NCBI GenBank assembly: GCA_019649035.1
Contig: BMAT01002427.1
Span: 35,895 to 58,475, forward strand
Length of the DNA stretch: 22,581 bases
DNA from: Elysia marginata
Taxonomy: Eukaryota > Mollusca > Gastropoda > Plakobranchidae
Reading direction: 5' to 3'
The translations under genes and the position numbers were made by a program. Within the stretch, counting starts at the first letter, position 1. The number at the start of each line of letters is the position of its first letter. The notes beneath the pieces were generated by a model, which was given only the letters and a program-made list of their open reading frames with translations, searched no databases and had not been told where the DNA came from. Of the stretch, positions 1-10,335 are shown one piece after another.

Positions 1-32
<32 letters not shown>

Positions 33-75
33 CACTACTGCTACTGTTACCGTTATTGCCACTATTACTACTAAC
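1..75. repeat. (ACT)n trinucleotide microsatellite
   Basis: About ten perfect ACT units from position 1 to about 31, then degraded ACT/GCT/GTT/ATT triplets to about 75. The array may continue left of the window. It lies inside intron 3 of the arrestin gene. Confidence 0.95.
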
Positions 76-1189
76 TATATGCAACGAATGTGTACTCCTT
101 GTTTTAATTTTTTCTCTAACTAAGTGAGTTGGACAGTTTTTTTTGCCTCTAAAAAGGTAGGCTATGTGTGAAAAACGACCCACGACCTTTTTTTTGTATA
201 AAATATATGGGTTGAAAATGACCCAGGACGTACAATGTGTGTGTAAATATCCACTTATGAGGAAGTTTAAATAAAAAAGTTAGTAACTTGGTGCAAAGAT
301 TTGTTTATTTTTTTTTTAAAGTTAACAATTCTTAATGATAAGTCAGAAATGAAAATCTGGTAACCATAATCCTTTCAACTACATTATCAATAACAAAATT
401 GCAAAAATAATTTGCAGAACTAGTAGTCTTTTTTATAACAGAAAAAATCTTTTGTAAACAAAGGTGTCTTGTCCCATTAATATGACAAGAACACTTTGAG
501 CTCTGAAATTTGAACTGATGTCTAGTAAGTTTAAGCAAGGGAGGCACATGGCATAAATCTTGTGCTCACTTTAACTGTCTACCTAGCTCTGGTTTATAAT
601 GGTGTAAATTAAAAGAAAAAGATAAAGCAATTGTATCACTTATTATCAACATCTTAAATCTGACGGAACCCGCCCGTTTAATACCAAAACTGTTTTTATC
701 AATATTTTTATGAATTGTAATTGAGGGATACGTTTGAAAAAGGGAAGCTACGTGCACAAAAGATCTCCTGCCTAGGTCAAATTACATGTAGTTAGAAGAT
801 GGAAACTTTTTTTCATTTGAAAAAAAAAACAACTTCATTTAAAGGCTCATTTTTTCATTTTATCTATATTTTAAATCAACAAAACTTTTAAAATCTTCTC
901 ACATGATATTTATAATTTTAAGAGTTTTGTTAACGCTTAGAAGCTTAGAAAAATGTCTTGTTTAAAACAGTAAAACTTTTAAGGCGAAAACTGTATGTAT
1001 AATCCGACTTGTTTAATGTGGAATCAAGACAAATGAGCTGTTAAGAATTAAAATGCTAAATATCCCCCCTCCCAAAACACATCAAACTGTATTATATTAG
1101 CAGCAGAGGTAGAGTAAATAAAATGAAACCAATTTAGATCAACAACTCTATTTTCTCAATGCATTGAGCAGGGTAGTATTGGTCCATAC
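76..1189. other. Partial intron 3 of the arrestin gene, no gene found
   Basis: A+T-rich non-coding sequence with poly-T and poly-A runs. The only structure seen is a ~19-bp imperfect direct repeat (AAACGACCCACGACC near 172, AAATGACCCAGGACG near 216) about 44 bp apart, and a C-run near 1064. The short ORFs on the minus strand have no family features. Confidence 0.6.
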
Positions 1190-1422
1190 CATGTATCTTT
1201 CATCCGTGCAGTCAATATTGGGGCCCACTATGGTGAAGTAACGAATACACTGAGGGCAAGAGGCATATGGAATGTTGAGCGTCACACGAACAAAGTAACG
1301 AATGCTGCCAATCTTGCTTTCAAATGAGCAAGGAAGTGCACTTTCAGGCAACTGGAAATGAAAAGGTAGACGGTGGCGCCCTCGGGTCATGATTGGTATA
1401 CCTTGAAGAGCTTCGCTGTCAT
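1190..1422 (-). CDS. Arrestin-domain-containing protein, coding exon 3 (end of N domain)
   Basis: A 233-bp exon after a clean acceptor (TATATATTTTTTGGCAG ending at 1423). It completes an Asp codon and then encodes 77 codons. LPFHFQLPESALPCSFE followed by GSIRYFVRVTL is the most diagnostic part of the alpha-arrestin N domain (family pattern: G-x-H-x-(F/Y)-x-F-x-(F/L)-x-L-P, then S-F-E, then G-x-(V/I)-R-Y-x-V-x-(A/V)-x-L). It goes on to CIRYFTIVGPNID, matching the 'x-x-F-x-V-x-x-x-x-D-(I/L)' linker to the C domain. I end it at ATG followed by GTATGG (donor 1189-1184); beyond that the frame reaches a stop within 14 codons. The donor is only moderately strong, but the boundary falls where family members often have an intron. 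Later exons lie off the left edge. Confidence 0.87.
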
Positions 1423-1850
1423 CTGCCAAAAAATATATAATAAGAATGATTGTATTAAATTTTGTTCCATAACGGATAAAGCGTTTTATCTTTTTCATCT
1501 TATTTACTACTTGTTCTGTAGAAGAGTTTTGAAAGTAAATGTGTTTACAGTACCAATGTATTTTTCAGTTTTCGTTTATTCTAGTCAATAAAAAGAAAAG
1601 TTTATAGCTGAATTAACTTACACGCACCCCCCCCACCCCCGAAATATTCAACATAGAAATTGTATTATTCACCCCATTCCCTCTTTTACTATTGTTAATA
1701 TTTTATTTTCTTCCATGACAGAAGAATAGACTACATACTATACGCCGAATTTGGACTACAATAGCAGTGTTTTAACATGCAGCACCTTGAATGCCTAACT
1801 TAGTCTTACTGACTTGGAACCATTTGTGCCCCGACGGGACTTAAAAGTCT

Positions 1851-1878
1851 CTCTTTTTAAAAATATTTTTAAAAAGAG
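1851..1878. repeat. Perfect 28-bp AT-rich palindrome
   Basis: CTCTTTTTAAAAATATTTTT followed by AAAAAGAG reads identically on the reverse complement, with no spacer, centred on AATATT. It could extrude as a cruciform or form a hairpin in the intron transcript. No function is implied by the sequence. Confidence 0.9.
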
Positions 1879-2969
1879 CAAAGTTGGTTTTGATATTTTT
1901 GTAAATGCAGCCTGCCAATTTTTTCATCGTTGACCCATTAGAAACTTAAAAGATCATTCTCGTTAGCGATGGGATTTCAGTTATTGGTAAGGTATGCTTC
2001 GTAAATCAGTATAACAATTTTGCAATTGGAACTTTGGAAAATTGTCCTTTTTCATAAGGTCCTCTATTTCTTTGTAATCTGTAAAAAGGCAAATCATGAA
2101 AAGTAATAAAGGTATATTGTTAAAATTTGGAATCCTTCCACGAAAGCGCCATTGCCAACAATGGTCTTGGCTTCGCTAAAATTTTCAAATTTGAAGATTC
2201 TTGGGCAAATATAGGTATAAGCAGAAGTCTAGCAACTGTTTCTAACGTTATTTTTGCGCTAACAGCATCTAAGTTTTATGTTCTGTTCCGTCTGACTTTC
2301 ACTATGAAAAAAGCCCCCTCCATTAGAGTTTCTTTTTCCAGTCACTAAATACAACAACAGAAGACTCCACTCAGGCTCTTTACAGCTGAAGTATGTAACG
2401 CCCCCCCCCCCTTTTGCTTTAGAATACCAGTAACAATTTCTATTATACATTTTAACCATTCAACGGAACAAAGGGTCTACACCGGGTGTTTATCTCTAAA
2501 ACCTTTACTTTTATGGTAGGGCTCACTGCTATTGTTAATAACTTGTTTTCATCCCACAGTTATGACTGTCTCGATGTTAGTTATCCTAAACTTCAGTACT
2601 TCACATCATTACGCCGTTATTATAGTTTTTTTTTTCAAGATATTGTTCTTATTTGATTACCCCCCCCCCCCAGGTATCAAAAAATTCTATAACGATATTG
2701 TTCCCATCAATTTACAACAGTGTAAAAGACTATTCCCCAAAGGTTGTTGCCCTAATCCTAACCCCTACCACTTACACCACAATGGCAAACTATCCCCGAT
2801 GTATTGCTTTATTTAATTTGCCACACAATAACAGCATACACCTAAGACGCTGTTTTCTTTTCATTTATCCCCACAGTAGTAGCCTAACAACAATATTGTG
2901 TTTTCCTTAAATGAACTCCACACTAGCATCCTTTCATCAAGATGTCATCCTTTAATCTACTCTGGTTCA

Positions 2970-3330
2970 CAGCAGCCTATACTCAAAACGCTGTCCACTA
3001 ATTTACTTAATAACAGCACGTGTTCTCAAAGCGTTGCCCTTTATGACAATAACACCCTATCCCCAAAACGTTGCACTTTATGACACTAACACCCTATCCC
3101 TAAAACTTTGTCATTCATGAAAATAACACCCTATTCCAAAACGTTGTCCTTTATGACAATAACACCCTAAACCCAAAACGTTGTACTTTAAACAATAGCA
3201 CCATAACCCTAAAACGTAGTACTTGCATTTACTAAACAATAGCAGGCTATCCCCAAAAATGTTGCTGTCCTTTCAATAACCCCACATTGGCCACATAAGC
3301 AGGCTATCCACAATACGCTGGGTTTTTTTT
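2970..3330. repeat. Degenerate minisatellite, unit about 37 bp
   Basis: A recurring unit of the form TAACACCCTATCCCCAAAAC followed by GTTGTACTTTATGACAA. The TAAC/TAGC anchor falls at about 3010, 3050, 3087, 3124, 3160, 3196, 3240, 3277 and 3296, so spacing is mostly 36-40 bp with one expanded and one shortened unit. Looser matches to the same theme (for example ACTATTCCCCAAAGGTTGTTG near 2730) extend left to about 2690 and right to about 3410. The C/A bias of this strand is strong. It contains CCCTAA words but not a telomere array. Confidence 0.8.
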
Positions 3331-4296
3331 TCGGTAATTTGCCGTACAACAAACTAACCCCATGACGTTCTTTACCTTTATATTACAATACAGCAAAACC
3401 TATCCACGAGCAGTTAAACTTATTTTACTTTAATTTAATCCGATTGTTTCACAATATCAGTCTCGAACAGTTACGGTAGGCTCTCTATATAGACATACAA
3501 GTACATGATTGTACTCCTCTTAGAATCAAACCAATGATAATTATAGTTTGTGTTGTTCTCTAATTGAGGTAATGCATATATTGATGTGTATCTTAGATAC
3601 CCATAATTGTAGCAGGACAACAACAGTGGCCCGTCATCTCCTACTTTTTGGCACTCAGATATTTAAACCACCACAGTAGCGTTTTCGTTAGATATTCTAT
3701 ATCAAAGGTATTCCCAAATTGCCCATGTTATTGTTTGTTCGCTTTCGCGGCAAGTTCTGAGCAAGTTGAAGACCTGACATTGATAAGTTCACCCGATTAA
3801 CGTCGTTGGGCGATTTTAAAATGGATTTAAATGCAAAAAAAGTCTTACATAACTTTTATATCACATAAATTCACGTGAACGGATACTTGGGTTCTTTGTA
3901 ACTTATCGCAAAAAACTTACCAGAAAGCTAAAAACAAAACTGATGGAAAAATATTGCAACCTCACAAACATGAATGGCAGCATAGGTTTTTCTATGGTCC
4001 AGAACTTGGACTGTAAAATTTAATCGCTTCATTGAATTGATACTGATACTTCTAATACGAAAACTTTCTTCTTGAACTTTTAATCTAGTTCACTCAGATT
4101 CATCAATAAAGCAGGACCATTTCTGATTTTCAAATATAAAAATATATTCAACCTCATTTGAACCCCATAATGACGAATGACACTCCATATTTAAACCGCA
4201 TGTTTTAAAATACATATAGGAACATATTTAAACCCAGTGTTTAAATATTTTTATATTCTTTTATTATTCTTATTTTTTATTTTTTTAAAGTTTTCA

Positions 4297-4599
4297 TACA
4301 CTATATCAATCCCTTTCGGGAAATTTAGTTTCGTCACTCAACGCAACTGTGTCGCCACAGAGCAGCGCCACTAATGCCCCAGCAGACCAGTACATTTGAA
4401 GGCCACTTTAAACCCATACGCAGGGTGTTGCAGGCGTATATATATCACATATTCATTTGCCTGTAATTGGGTACCCTTACAGGTGGGTGGACTGGGGAAA
4501 GTTAGGGTAAATTGCCTTCCCAAGGCAATTGCAACATGGCATGGTCGGGAATCGAACCCCCGACCTCGAGATCTCGAGTTCTACTCGCTTACCATGCCA
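4297..4599 (-). mobile_element. tRNA-headed SINE-like retroposon
   Basis: Read on the minus strand, it begins with a tRNA-like domain (4599-4537): TGGCATGG at the 5' side pairs perfectly with CCATGCCA at the 3' side as an acceptor stem, and GGGGGTTCGATTCCCGAC matches a pol III B box and T arm. An A-box-like stretch (TAAGCGAGTAGAA) follows the head. The domain is only 63 nt and its middle is a palindrome (CTCGAGATCTCGAG) that does not make a normal anticodon arm, so it is not a working tRNA. The body contains a 9-bp hairpin (AATTGCCTT, CCC loop, AAGGCAATT at 4510-4530). The 3' end carries TTTCCCGAAAGGGATTGATA, like a LINE-type 3' stem-loop, then A/T-rich tail. No clear target-site duplication was found. 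Confidence 0.65.
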
Positions 4600-4699
4600 A
4601 ATGTTTTGCTAATTTATCATTATCCCCTATAATGTGATACATAATCTAGTCTTTTAGATTTTTCTATGGTGGCATTTAATTATACACTTCATATAGAAA

Positions 4700-4765
4700 G
4701 TTTATAATTTTGAATTTTCCCCTCGGGTATTAAAGATTTATCTGATCTGATCTGATCTTATCTAT
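4700..4765 (+). mobile_element. 3' tail of a second retroposon with (TCTGA)n end
   Basis: TTTTCCCCTCGGGTATTAAA followed by GATTTA and about three TCTGA units, then TTATCTATC, is the usual shape of a LINE or SINE 3' end: a small stem-loop (CCC/GGG), a 'TATTAAAG' segment and a short tandem tail. The head is not recognised; little sequence separates it from the SINE next door, so it is a fragment or a 5'-truncated copy. Confidence 0.5.
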
Positions 4766-4998
4766 CATCCACCGCATGTTATTCCAATGAATGTGAACCA
4801 CACCACAACACAATGTTTCTACTGCATATTGAATAGACTAGACAGTCACGTGTGATATAGGCCCTATTAAAGAAACTTTTGATGTCACAAAATGAACTAG
4901 CCTTTCGTACCAGGTAGTACGAGATGTTACGCCTTTCGGCCACCCAAGGAACATAAATCAACATTACAAAATAATTTTCTATATATATGCTCGCCTAC

Positions 4999-5121
4999 CT
5001 TTGCCCCAGAGCAGCATCCTCTCCTCCAAATACTGCTCATCTTGCTTCATGCATCTTCTCTCTCCTGCTCGGGTGATCTTCCATTCCGCATGAGCCTTGC
5101 CTCGCAACAAAACTTTGATGT
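4999..5121 (-). CDS. Arrestin-domain-containing protein, coding exon 2
   Basis: A 123-bp exon too short to stand out as an ORF. On the minus strand it follows TTTTCACAG (acceptor, ending at 5122) and is followed by GTAGGC (donor, 4998-4993). In the frame set by exon 1 it encodes 40 whole codons with no stop: IKVLLRGKAHAEWKI near the start, then a basic/acidic stretch, then YLEERMLLWGK at the end. The 'I-K-V-x-x-x-G-x-A-x-x-x-W' pattern is the family's third strand of the N domain, and the '(Y/F)-x-x-x-x-x-L-x-G' end is the segment before the variable loop. The last base G pairs with AT from exon 3 to make Asp. Splice signals, phase and family pattern agree. Confidence 0.85.
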
Positions 5122-5784
5122 CTGTGAAAAGTTGTTCCAAATAAATGTTAACGTTATCTGTCAGGTGTGTGCCTTTGAATGAACTCCAACTAACAAAGAA
5201 AACGATTTAAAAAAGAAATTAAATAAAGATTATTTGCTATGGATTGTTGTCATACTTTGCTGACCTTTTAGTTTATGCAGGATATCATGCGGGATAACTT
5301 TTGATAGATCTGTCTAATAAGTTCATGTTCCATTATTATTGCCTGCTTCTAGAATTGGCATTGATTGCTGCGAGCTCGCAACAGCTTAAGTTATCTACTG
5401 CAAAAAAAACCCATTTTTCCTGATAGATAACAATGCTTACCAACAAAAAAAAAAACCATGTGGAAAGAGACTTTCCGTGTTTTTTTCTATCAACACGTCG
5501 ATAATTACACCTGCATACGACGTTACACGTCATGAAACATCGTTCAACACGAAAAGAACGTGTTGGTTGTCATTATTCTCATCTCAGACTTCTATATGGC
5601 AACAATTTTCACGGTAAACTGTTAAAAAATTTTTCCATAACATTTGCATAGCACGTATTCACGGATGTGTGATCTTAGGGCTTAATTGTTTCATTTCAAG
5701 CGCCATCAATCGTGGATAATAATGTTCACGCAGACTGTAATTCCCAGAGCGATAGACCTGAAGCAACTTTTTCTTTTAATAATG

Positions 5785-6208
5785 GAAAATGAAATCTAGA
5801 CCACCCAGGAGGTAATTATTACGGAATGAAACAAATTGGGAATTATTTTTTGTGGCATTCTTGGCCTATCAAAGAATTTTCGTTACTTTCTTTCTACCTT
5901 GAGTAAGGTAAATGTACCGCCCCAAAATAAATTACGCATGATTTCATCGTTCTAGGAAAGATCAAATCAACAAATAGGAATTATTATTCAAACAAAAGCT
6001 AGCACGAGCTGCTTTTTTCGACCTGTGTTGAAAGCTATTACTCGATTGTCGGCCGGCCTCTTTGTGGCTTTTCGTTCTTAGATTAAAAATCAAAGCAGCA
6101 CTTTTTCACAGAGGACAAAAAACATCCCATATTTAACAGACCATCAAACGAAGTTTCGATCTGGTTTATTTCTTGTTAACGGTCTTCTGGGTGGTCTAGT
6201 TTTCAATT
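5785..6208. repeat. Candidate element bounded by ~24-bp inverted repeats
   Basis: CTAGACCACCCAG at 5796-5808 recurs inverted and exact at 6187-6199. The similarity extends a few bases both ways (AATGAAATCTAGACCACCC against ATTGAAAACTAGACCACCC, then GGAG against GAAG). About 410 bp separate the outer ends and the interior is non-coding. This fits a short DNA transposon or MITE, but the interior arms do not pair further and no target-site duplication was seen. Confidence 0.4.
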
Positions 6209-7181
6209 TAAACTATCCTTAAAATGGTTTAGCAGCATGTGAGAAAGGTGTAACCCAACAACTTACATGTTTTACCCAAACCCTAATTTATCAATATGCT
6301 GAGATATGTAGGCATACGTGTGCCTTTTACCTATAGTTCCATAAGCTTCAAAGCTATTATCGGTTTTATATACACTATGCAAAATTCCAAAACAATCTCT
6401 GTGATGCAACAGTTGATCTCGATTAGAACAACGAAAAAATTCACAAATAAAAGGAATTCAGAACAATTGGCTTTTCAAAAGCAGCTTCTTATGCCCAATC
6501 GTAAGCGAGCTGACCATTTCATACTCTTGAGAGAATAGTGTTGAAAACAAAGGAAAGATTCATGGCTCACAAACAAGCTCGCAGGTTTTATACTCACCTG
6601 GCACTGGTGGTACCTTGATCAACTAATAAATAGGCCTAGGACTAAAAGAGGATCATTAGATAAAAATCCGGAATTCACTCGAAGAAGAGAGGCTAGATCG
6701 AAATTTTTTGTTACATAAAAAAACCACCTATTTGTGGTAGTCTATTCATAGCTACATTCGGTATTAGCCGAAAATAATATGTCAAACACGCGTATTTTTG
6801 ACGCCACATCCCATTAAACGTTACAAAAATAATGAACGTTGACATACGTAAATTTTGAGCTATATTACATTACGGTTATAATTATGAAAGGAATAAACGC
6901 TTTTTGACAAAAGGTGACGCCTGATATATTCATTAGGAACCTTTATGAACTTTCAAGAGGCAGGTAATCGTTCAAAGATGATTACTGTGAAGAACTGTAA
7001 GTGCCACAAGATCTATGATCATAAACAATGCACGTTTAGCCTAATATGAGACAGAGCAATCATTGCGCATCTCAACACCTGGTTCTGAAACGAGCTATAT
7101 CGATGCCTGCATGTCTACAACTAGGTCTCAGCTTGGTGTTTGCCATGGCATCTAACCGATCGTCAAAATCAATAAAGTATT

Positions 7182-7220
7182 GAATGTTGCACTAATACAC
7201 CTGAATGTTGCACCAATACT
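7182..7220. repeat. Short direct duplication (~19 bp)
   Basis: TGAATGTTGCACTAATACACC is followed at once by TGAATGTTGCACCAATACTC. A simple two-copy tandem duplication with one or two changes, in intron 1. Confidence 0.8.
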
Positions 7221-7731
7221 CTTCAACGGTTGTAAATGGGTTGATTGAGAAATTTAGAGACCTCGTGACAGAGATGAAGCATACCTCCGCCCCGATGGCG
7301 ATTCAGAGTAGGCCTATGGCTATTTTGTGATGAGGCTTCTCTCTGAAGTTCAAGCGATTTTGCAGCTTTTGGAAGCTCATGGTAGCCAGATTTAAATTCA
7401 AAAGGCCGCATTCCTCAAATAACGCTTGTACAGTTACCTCATATTGGTATGTTGACCACTGCATACAAACATTTTTAGAGAATTAGAGAAAATGTCGTCA
7501 AAGACAGTGCAAGGGACTTTAAATGAACTTACAACAATGCTTGTTCCGAAACGGTCTTTGAGTGAAAACAGTGCTCGAATTCTTAGCAGCCATTCAAATT
7601 CTCCCAATATGGAACCATGTTATTTTTTTTCACTTTCATTTTTATGAAAGAGAAGCTCCATAAAGTGATGTTTTAGACACGGAAAAATTTAATGCAGTAA
7701 AGACATTTAAAAATAACATTTTTATTGGACT

Positions 7732-7951
7732 ATTGAAGCTGTGCACATTGCAAAAATGTTGTAATTCGCTATAAAAAAGGCTGACGATCCCAGAAGCTAG
7801 AGTATAACTCTTTTTTGCCAATGATTAATGTAGATCTAAGTAAACTAGGGTTACATTGATTCATTGAGCAAAAGAGTTACTTTAACTTCCGGAAGCGTCC
7901 GGCATTTTGATAGCCAGACGCTATATTTTACGTGATGTGCACAGCCTCAAT
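7732..7951. mobile_element. Foldback MITE, copy 1
   Basis: 220 bp with long terminal inverted repeats. The left end ATTGAAGCTGTGCACAT is matched by the right end ATGTGCACAGCCTCAAT with one mismatch in 17. The pairing continues inward, with gaps and mismatches, for about 85 bp per arm (GTATAACTCTTTTTTGCC on the left against GCAAAAGAGTTACTTT on the right), so the element is nearly one long hairpin. It has no ORF and is non-autonomous. A second copy lies at 11496-11693 in the same orientation. No convincing target-site duplication could be fixed at the ends. Confidence 0.8.
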
Positions 7952-9192
7952 CAAAAACGTGGCAAAACTGTTATATTGTTTATTGAAGAGATTGAAACTA
8001 TCTGTACAAGCTAAAAAAAGGACTTTGGGAAACTGAAAATTTGATGGCAATGGCATTTTTCCTTCCCCCCAAATGCCTGAAACTTTGAGATTACTTAGTG
8101 ACCCTAGTATTGTTAGTAATTTGGTGCGAAATTCGAAACCTATTTCGAAATACCCATATGACATTTCTACCTGGTTGCTTTTTTACATTTAGATGGTTCG
8201 GTTTATCTCTATGGTTTTTGTTACGATGGCCATTTGGCTCTAATCGGATCGCCTTACCTCAAACCCATTACGAAAACAGTGTAACATCCTTTGACGCACT
8301 CAATTTAGTTAAGTTATAAATTGTTTCGGCTCATTAGAGTTTTAGTTTTACAAGCTTTTTGTATCCCATAGATACATTTTCGAAATCTTTTGCTGGGGAA
8401 ATCTTATAAGAGTTTGAGCGGATACTCTCGAATCAAACCAATTCTCTCTACGGTTTCGGTTAAAGATTAGAAATCGAGCTTTGGTGTCACCATTATACAC
8501 ATTGCTATTATGTGGAACTGCCTTGTTTCAATCACCGCGTTTTGGAAACACAAGCCTACACCCGCATACTGTAGATGTGTCAAAAAGCGAAACATAATTT
8601 TTAAAGCAGACAAACGAGGCAGCAAGCTTTCACTAAATTAACATAGCAGAATAAATAAGTGTTCATGGGCTCTTTGTTTCGTTTCTTTACGACACAATTA
8701 TGTTTCTTTCCCACCCAGAGGAACACTGTATGAGCAACGTCAACAACCATAGGTCTAGGCCATAATGCAGAATTCCTAAGTGGCGCATTTCTCCAATTCA
8801 TTCCAAGTTTCAAGCTTCTAACACAATGCAAAAGAAGCCGAGCCTTCCTGAGACTGATATAGTCATTAAGACCCTCGATTGACATTTAAAGTTTAAACGG
8901 ATAAACGAAAGATTAAACAAATAATTAAAAAGAAATCATTAAAATCCATTAGCAAGAGCTGAAAGAACCCGTCCTCATAAAAATAAGATACGGCAACAAA
9001 ATTTAGAATGAGGAAAAAATCAGGGCAAATTGAAAATTGAGAAAAATAGGGACTTTAGGGGCCTATATGAGGCGGTGGCGAAAGGTCGACCATTTATCGT
9101 TCGTTGTGATGAACAACTTATTCTCAAATACAACATACAAAATATCAACATTGCGATTATGAGCTGATGTCATATAGCTGATGCCATATAGC

Positions 9193-10335
9193 TCTCAATG
9201 CTGACGGAAAGAGCTGTTGAAGTCCAACGCGATGTCTACCTCTGTTTCATTGATTATTCAAAAGCTTTTGACAAGGTGAAACACTAGGAATTGTTCAGGA
9301 TATTAGATCAACTGAACATTGACGGCAAAGATCTCAGAATCCTCAGGAATCTGTACTGGGAACAAGTGGCTGCAATCCGCATCGACGGAGAATACACCGA
9401 TTTTACTGAAATAAAAAGAGGTGTGAGACAAGGCTGTGTAATATCCCCTGATCTGTTTAACCTATATAGCGAGGTAATCCTACGCAATATCCCCGTTTTG
9501 GAAGGTGTCAAGGTAGGAGGCAGACATATTACGAACTTGAGATATGCCGATGATACTTTTCTCATTACCAATTCCCAAGAAAACTTGCAAGCCCTTCTTT
9601 CTGTTGTGACCTATGAAAGTGAATGTATGGGGCTCCAACTCAACGCAAGGAAGACAGAGTATCTAAGAAGCAAGTCAAACCTCAGTGCGTTATATCTAGT
9701 GCAAAAACACACAAAACAAACAAGTGGAAAAATTTAGGTATCTTGGTTTCACAATTTCCTCAAATGCTAAATGTGATCAAGAAATTAAGAAAAGAATAGC
9801 AATGTCAAAAGGAGTATTTACAAAAATGGGAACCATATTGAAAAACACGAACATTCAGTTTGGAGCTAAAGTTAAAGTCCTCAAGGCATATCTGTGGTCA
9901 GTCTTGATGTACGGCAGCGAGTGATGAACAATTAGCAAAGAAATGGAGAAACGTTTGCTGGCCGTCGAAATATGGTTTCCCCAGAAGAATTTTTAGAATT
10001 TCATGGACAGAGAAGAAAACAAACGAAGAAGTCTTGCGCCTGACCGATACCCATAAGTCACTGTTGCGATTTTTTAGAAAAAGACAAATGGAAATTTTCG
10101 ACCATATAAATAGGCACGACAGTCTCGAAAAACTAATGCTGCACAGGAAAGTGGAAGGAAGACGCGCTCGCGGACGTCAACGACAGACTTTCATTGACAG
10201 TCTGTAGCGCTTCATCAATACTCCGAACAAGAGCCTGTCTAAGCTTGACATATTCCGACACACTGAGGACAGAGAGGCATGGAAGTCCCTGATCGTCGAT
10301 GTCTGCGCCAGACCTGACACCTATAAAAAGAAGAA
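9193..10335 (+). mobile_element. 5'-truncated non-LTR retrotransposon (LINE) with target-site duplication
   Basis: An insertion on the strand opposite to the arrestin gene. It carries the downstream half of a LINE ORF2: reverse transcriptase palm and the C-terminal domain, with stops and frameshifts. It ends in a short A/AAG-rich tail (TATAAAAAGAAGAA). The 10-bp word GCCATATAGC occurs immediately before (9183-9192) and immediately after (10336-10345), as expected for a target-site duplication from target-primed reverse transcription. The endonuclease and the 5' part of the reverse transcriptase are missing, so this is a 5'-truncated copy. The clade (RTE, Jockey-like or another APE-type group) is not settled by what is visible. 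Confidence 0.88.
9207..10330 (+). pseudogene. Broken reverse transcriptase / LINE ORF2 remnant
   Basis: Frame A (9207 to about 9735) shows YLCFIDYSKAFDKVKH, an in-frame TAG, then KRGVRQGCVISPDLFNLYSE and LRYADDTFLI, i.e. reverse transcriptase motifs with the catalytic YADD box intact. A frameshift near 9720-9730 moves to the frame holding FRYLGFTISSNAKC and LKAYLWSVLMYGSE, which stops at two TGA codons at 9922-9927. Further shifts lead to HINRHDSLEKLMLHRKVEGR, a basic region rich in Arg-Gly (about 10090-10200), and a TAG at 10205. This end is typical of animal LINE ORF2 proteins. The enzyme is surely dead: several stops, at least two frameshifts, and no N-terminal endonuclease. Confidence 0.9.

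Larger units (their letters stand above)
1423..4998 (-). other. Intron 2 of the arrestin gene
   Basis: About 3.58 kb between donor GTAGGC of exon 2 and acceptor GCAG of exon 3. It holds a 28-bp palindrome, three poly-C runs (near 1626, 2401, 2660), a degenerate minisatellite, a SINE and a retroposon tail, listed separately. 3430-4250 is unique A+T-rich sequence with nothing recognisable. Confidence 0.8.

Noticed and set aside
3010-3300. Interstitial telomere repeat, from CCCTAA words
   Set aside because: The CCCTAA words are scattered parts of a ~37-bp unit and never occur in tandem.
4537-4599. A functional tRNA gene
   Set aside because: Only 63 nt, no proper D or anticodon arm, and it is attached to a SINE body.
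6003-6100. GCTGCTTT/AAAGCAGC inverted pair as inner arms of the 5785-6208 element
   Set aside because: Its centre does not coincide with the centre of the outer inverted repeats, so it is not part of the same foldback.
8601-8885. 94-codon minus-strand ORF in intron 1
   Set aside because: No family pattern, and no acceptor or donor pair that would join it to the arrestin frame between exons 1 and 2, which already fit each other.
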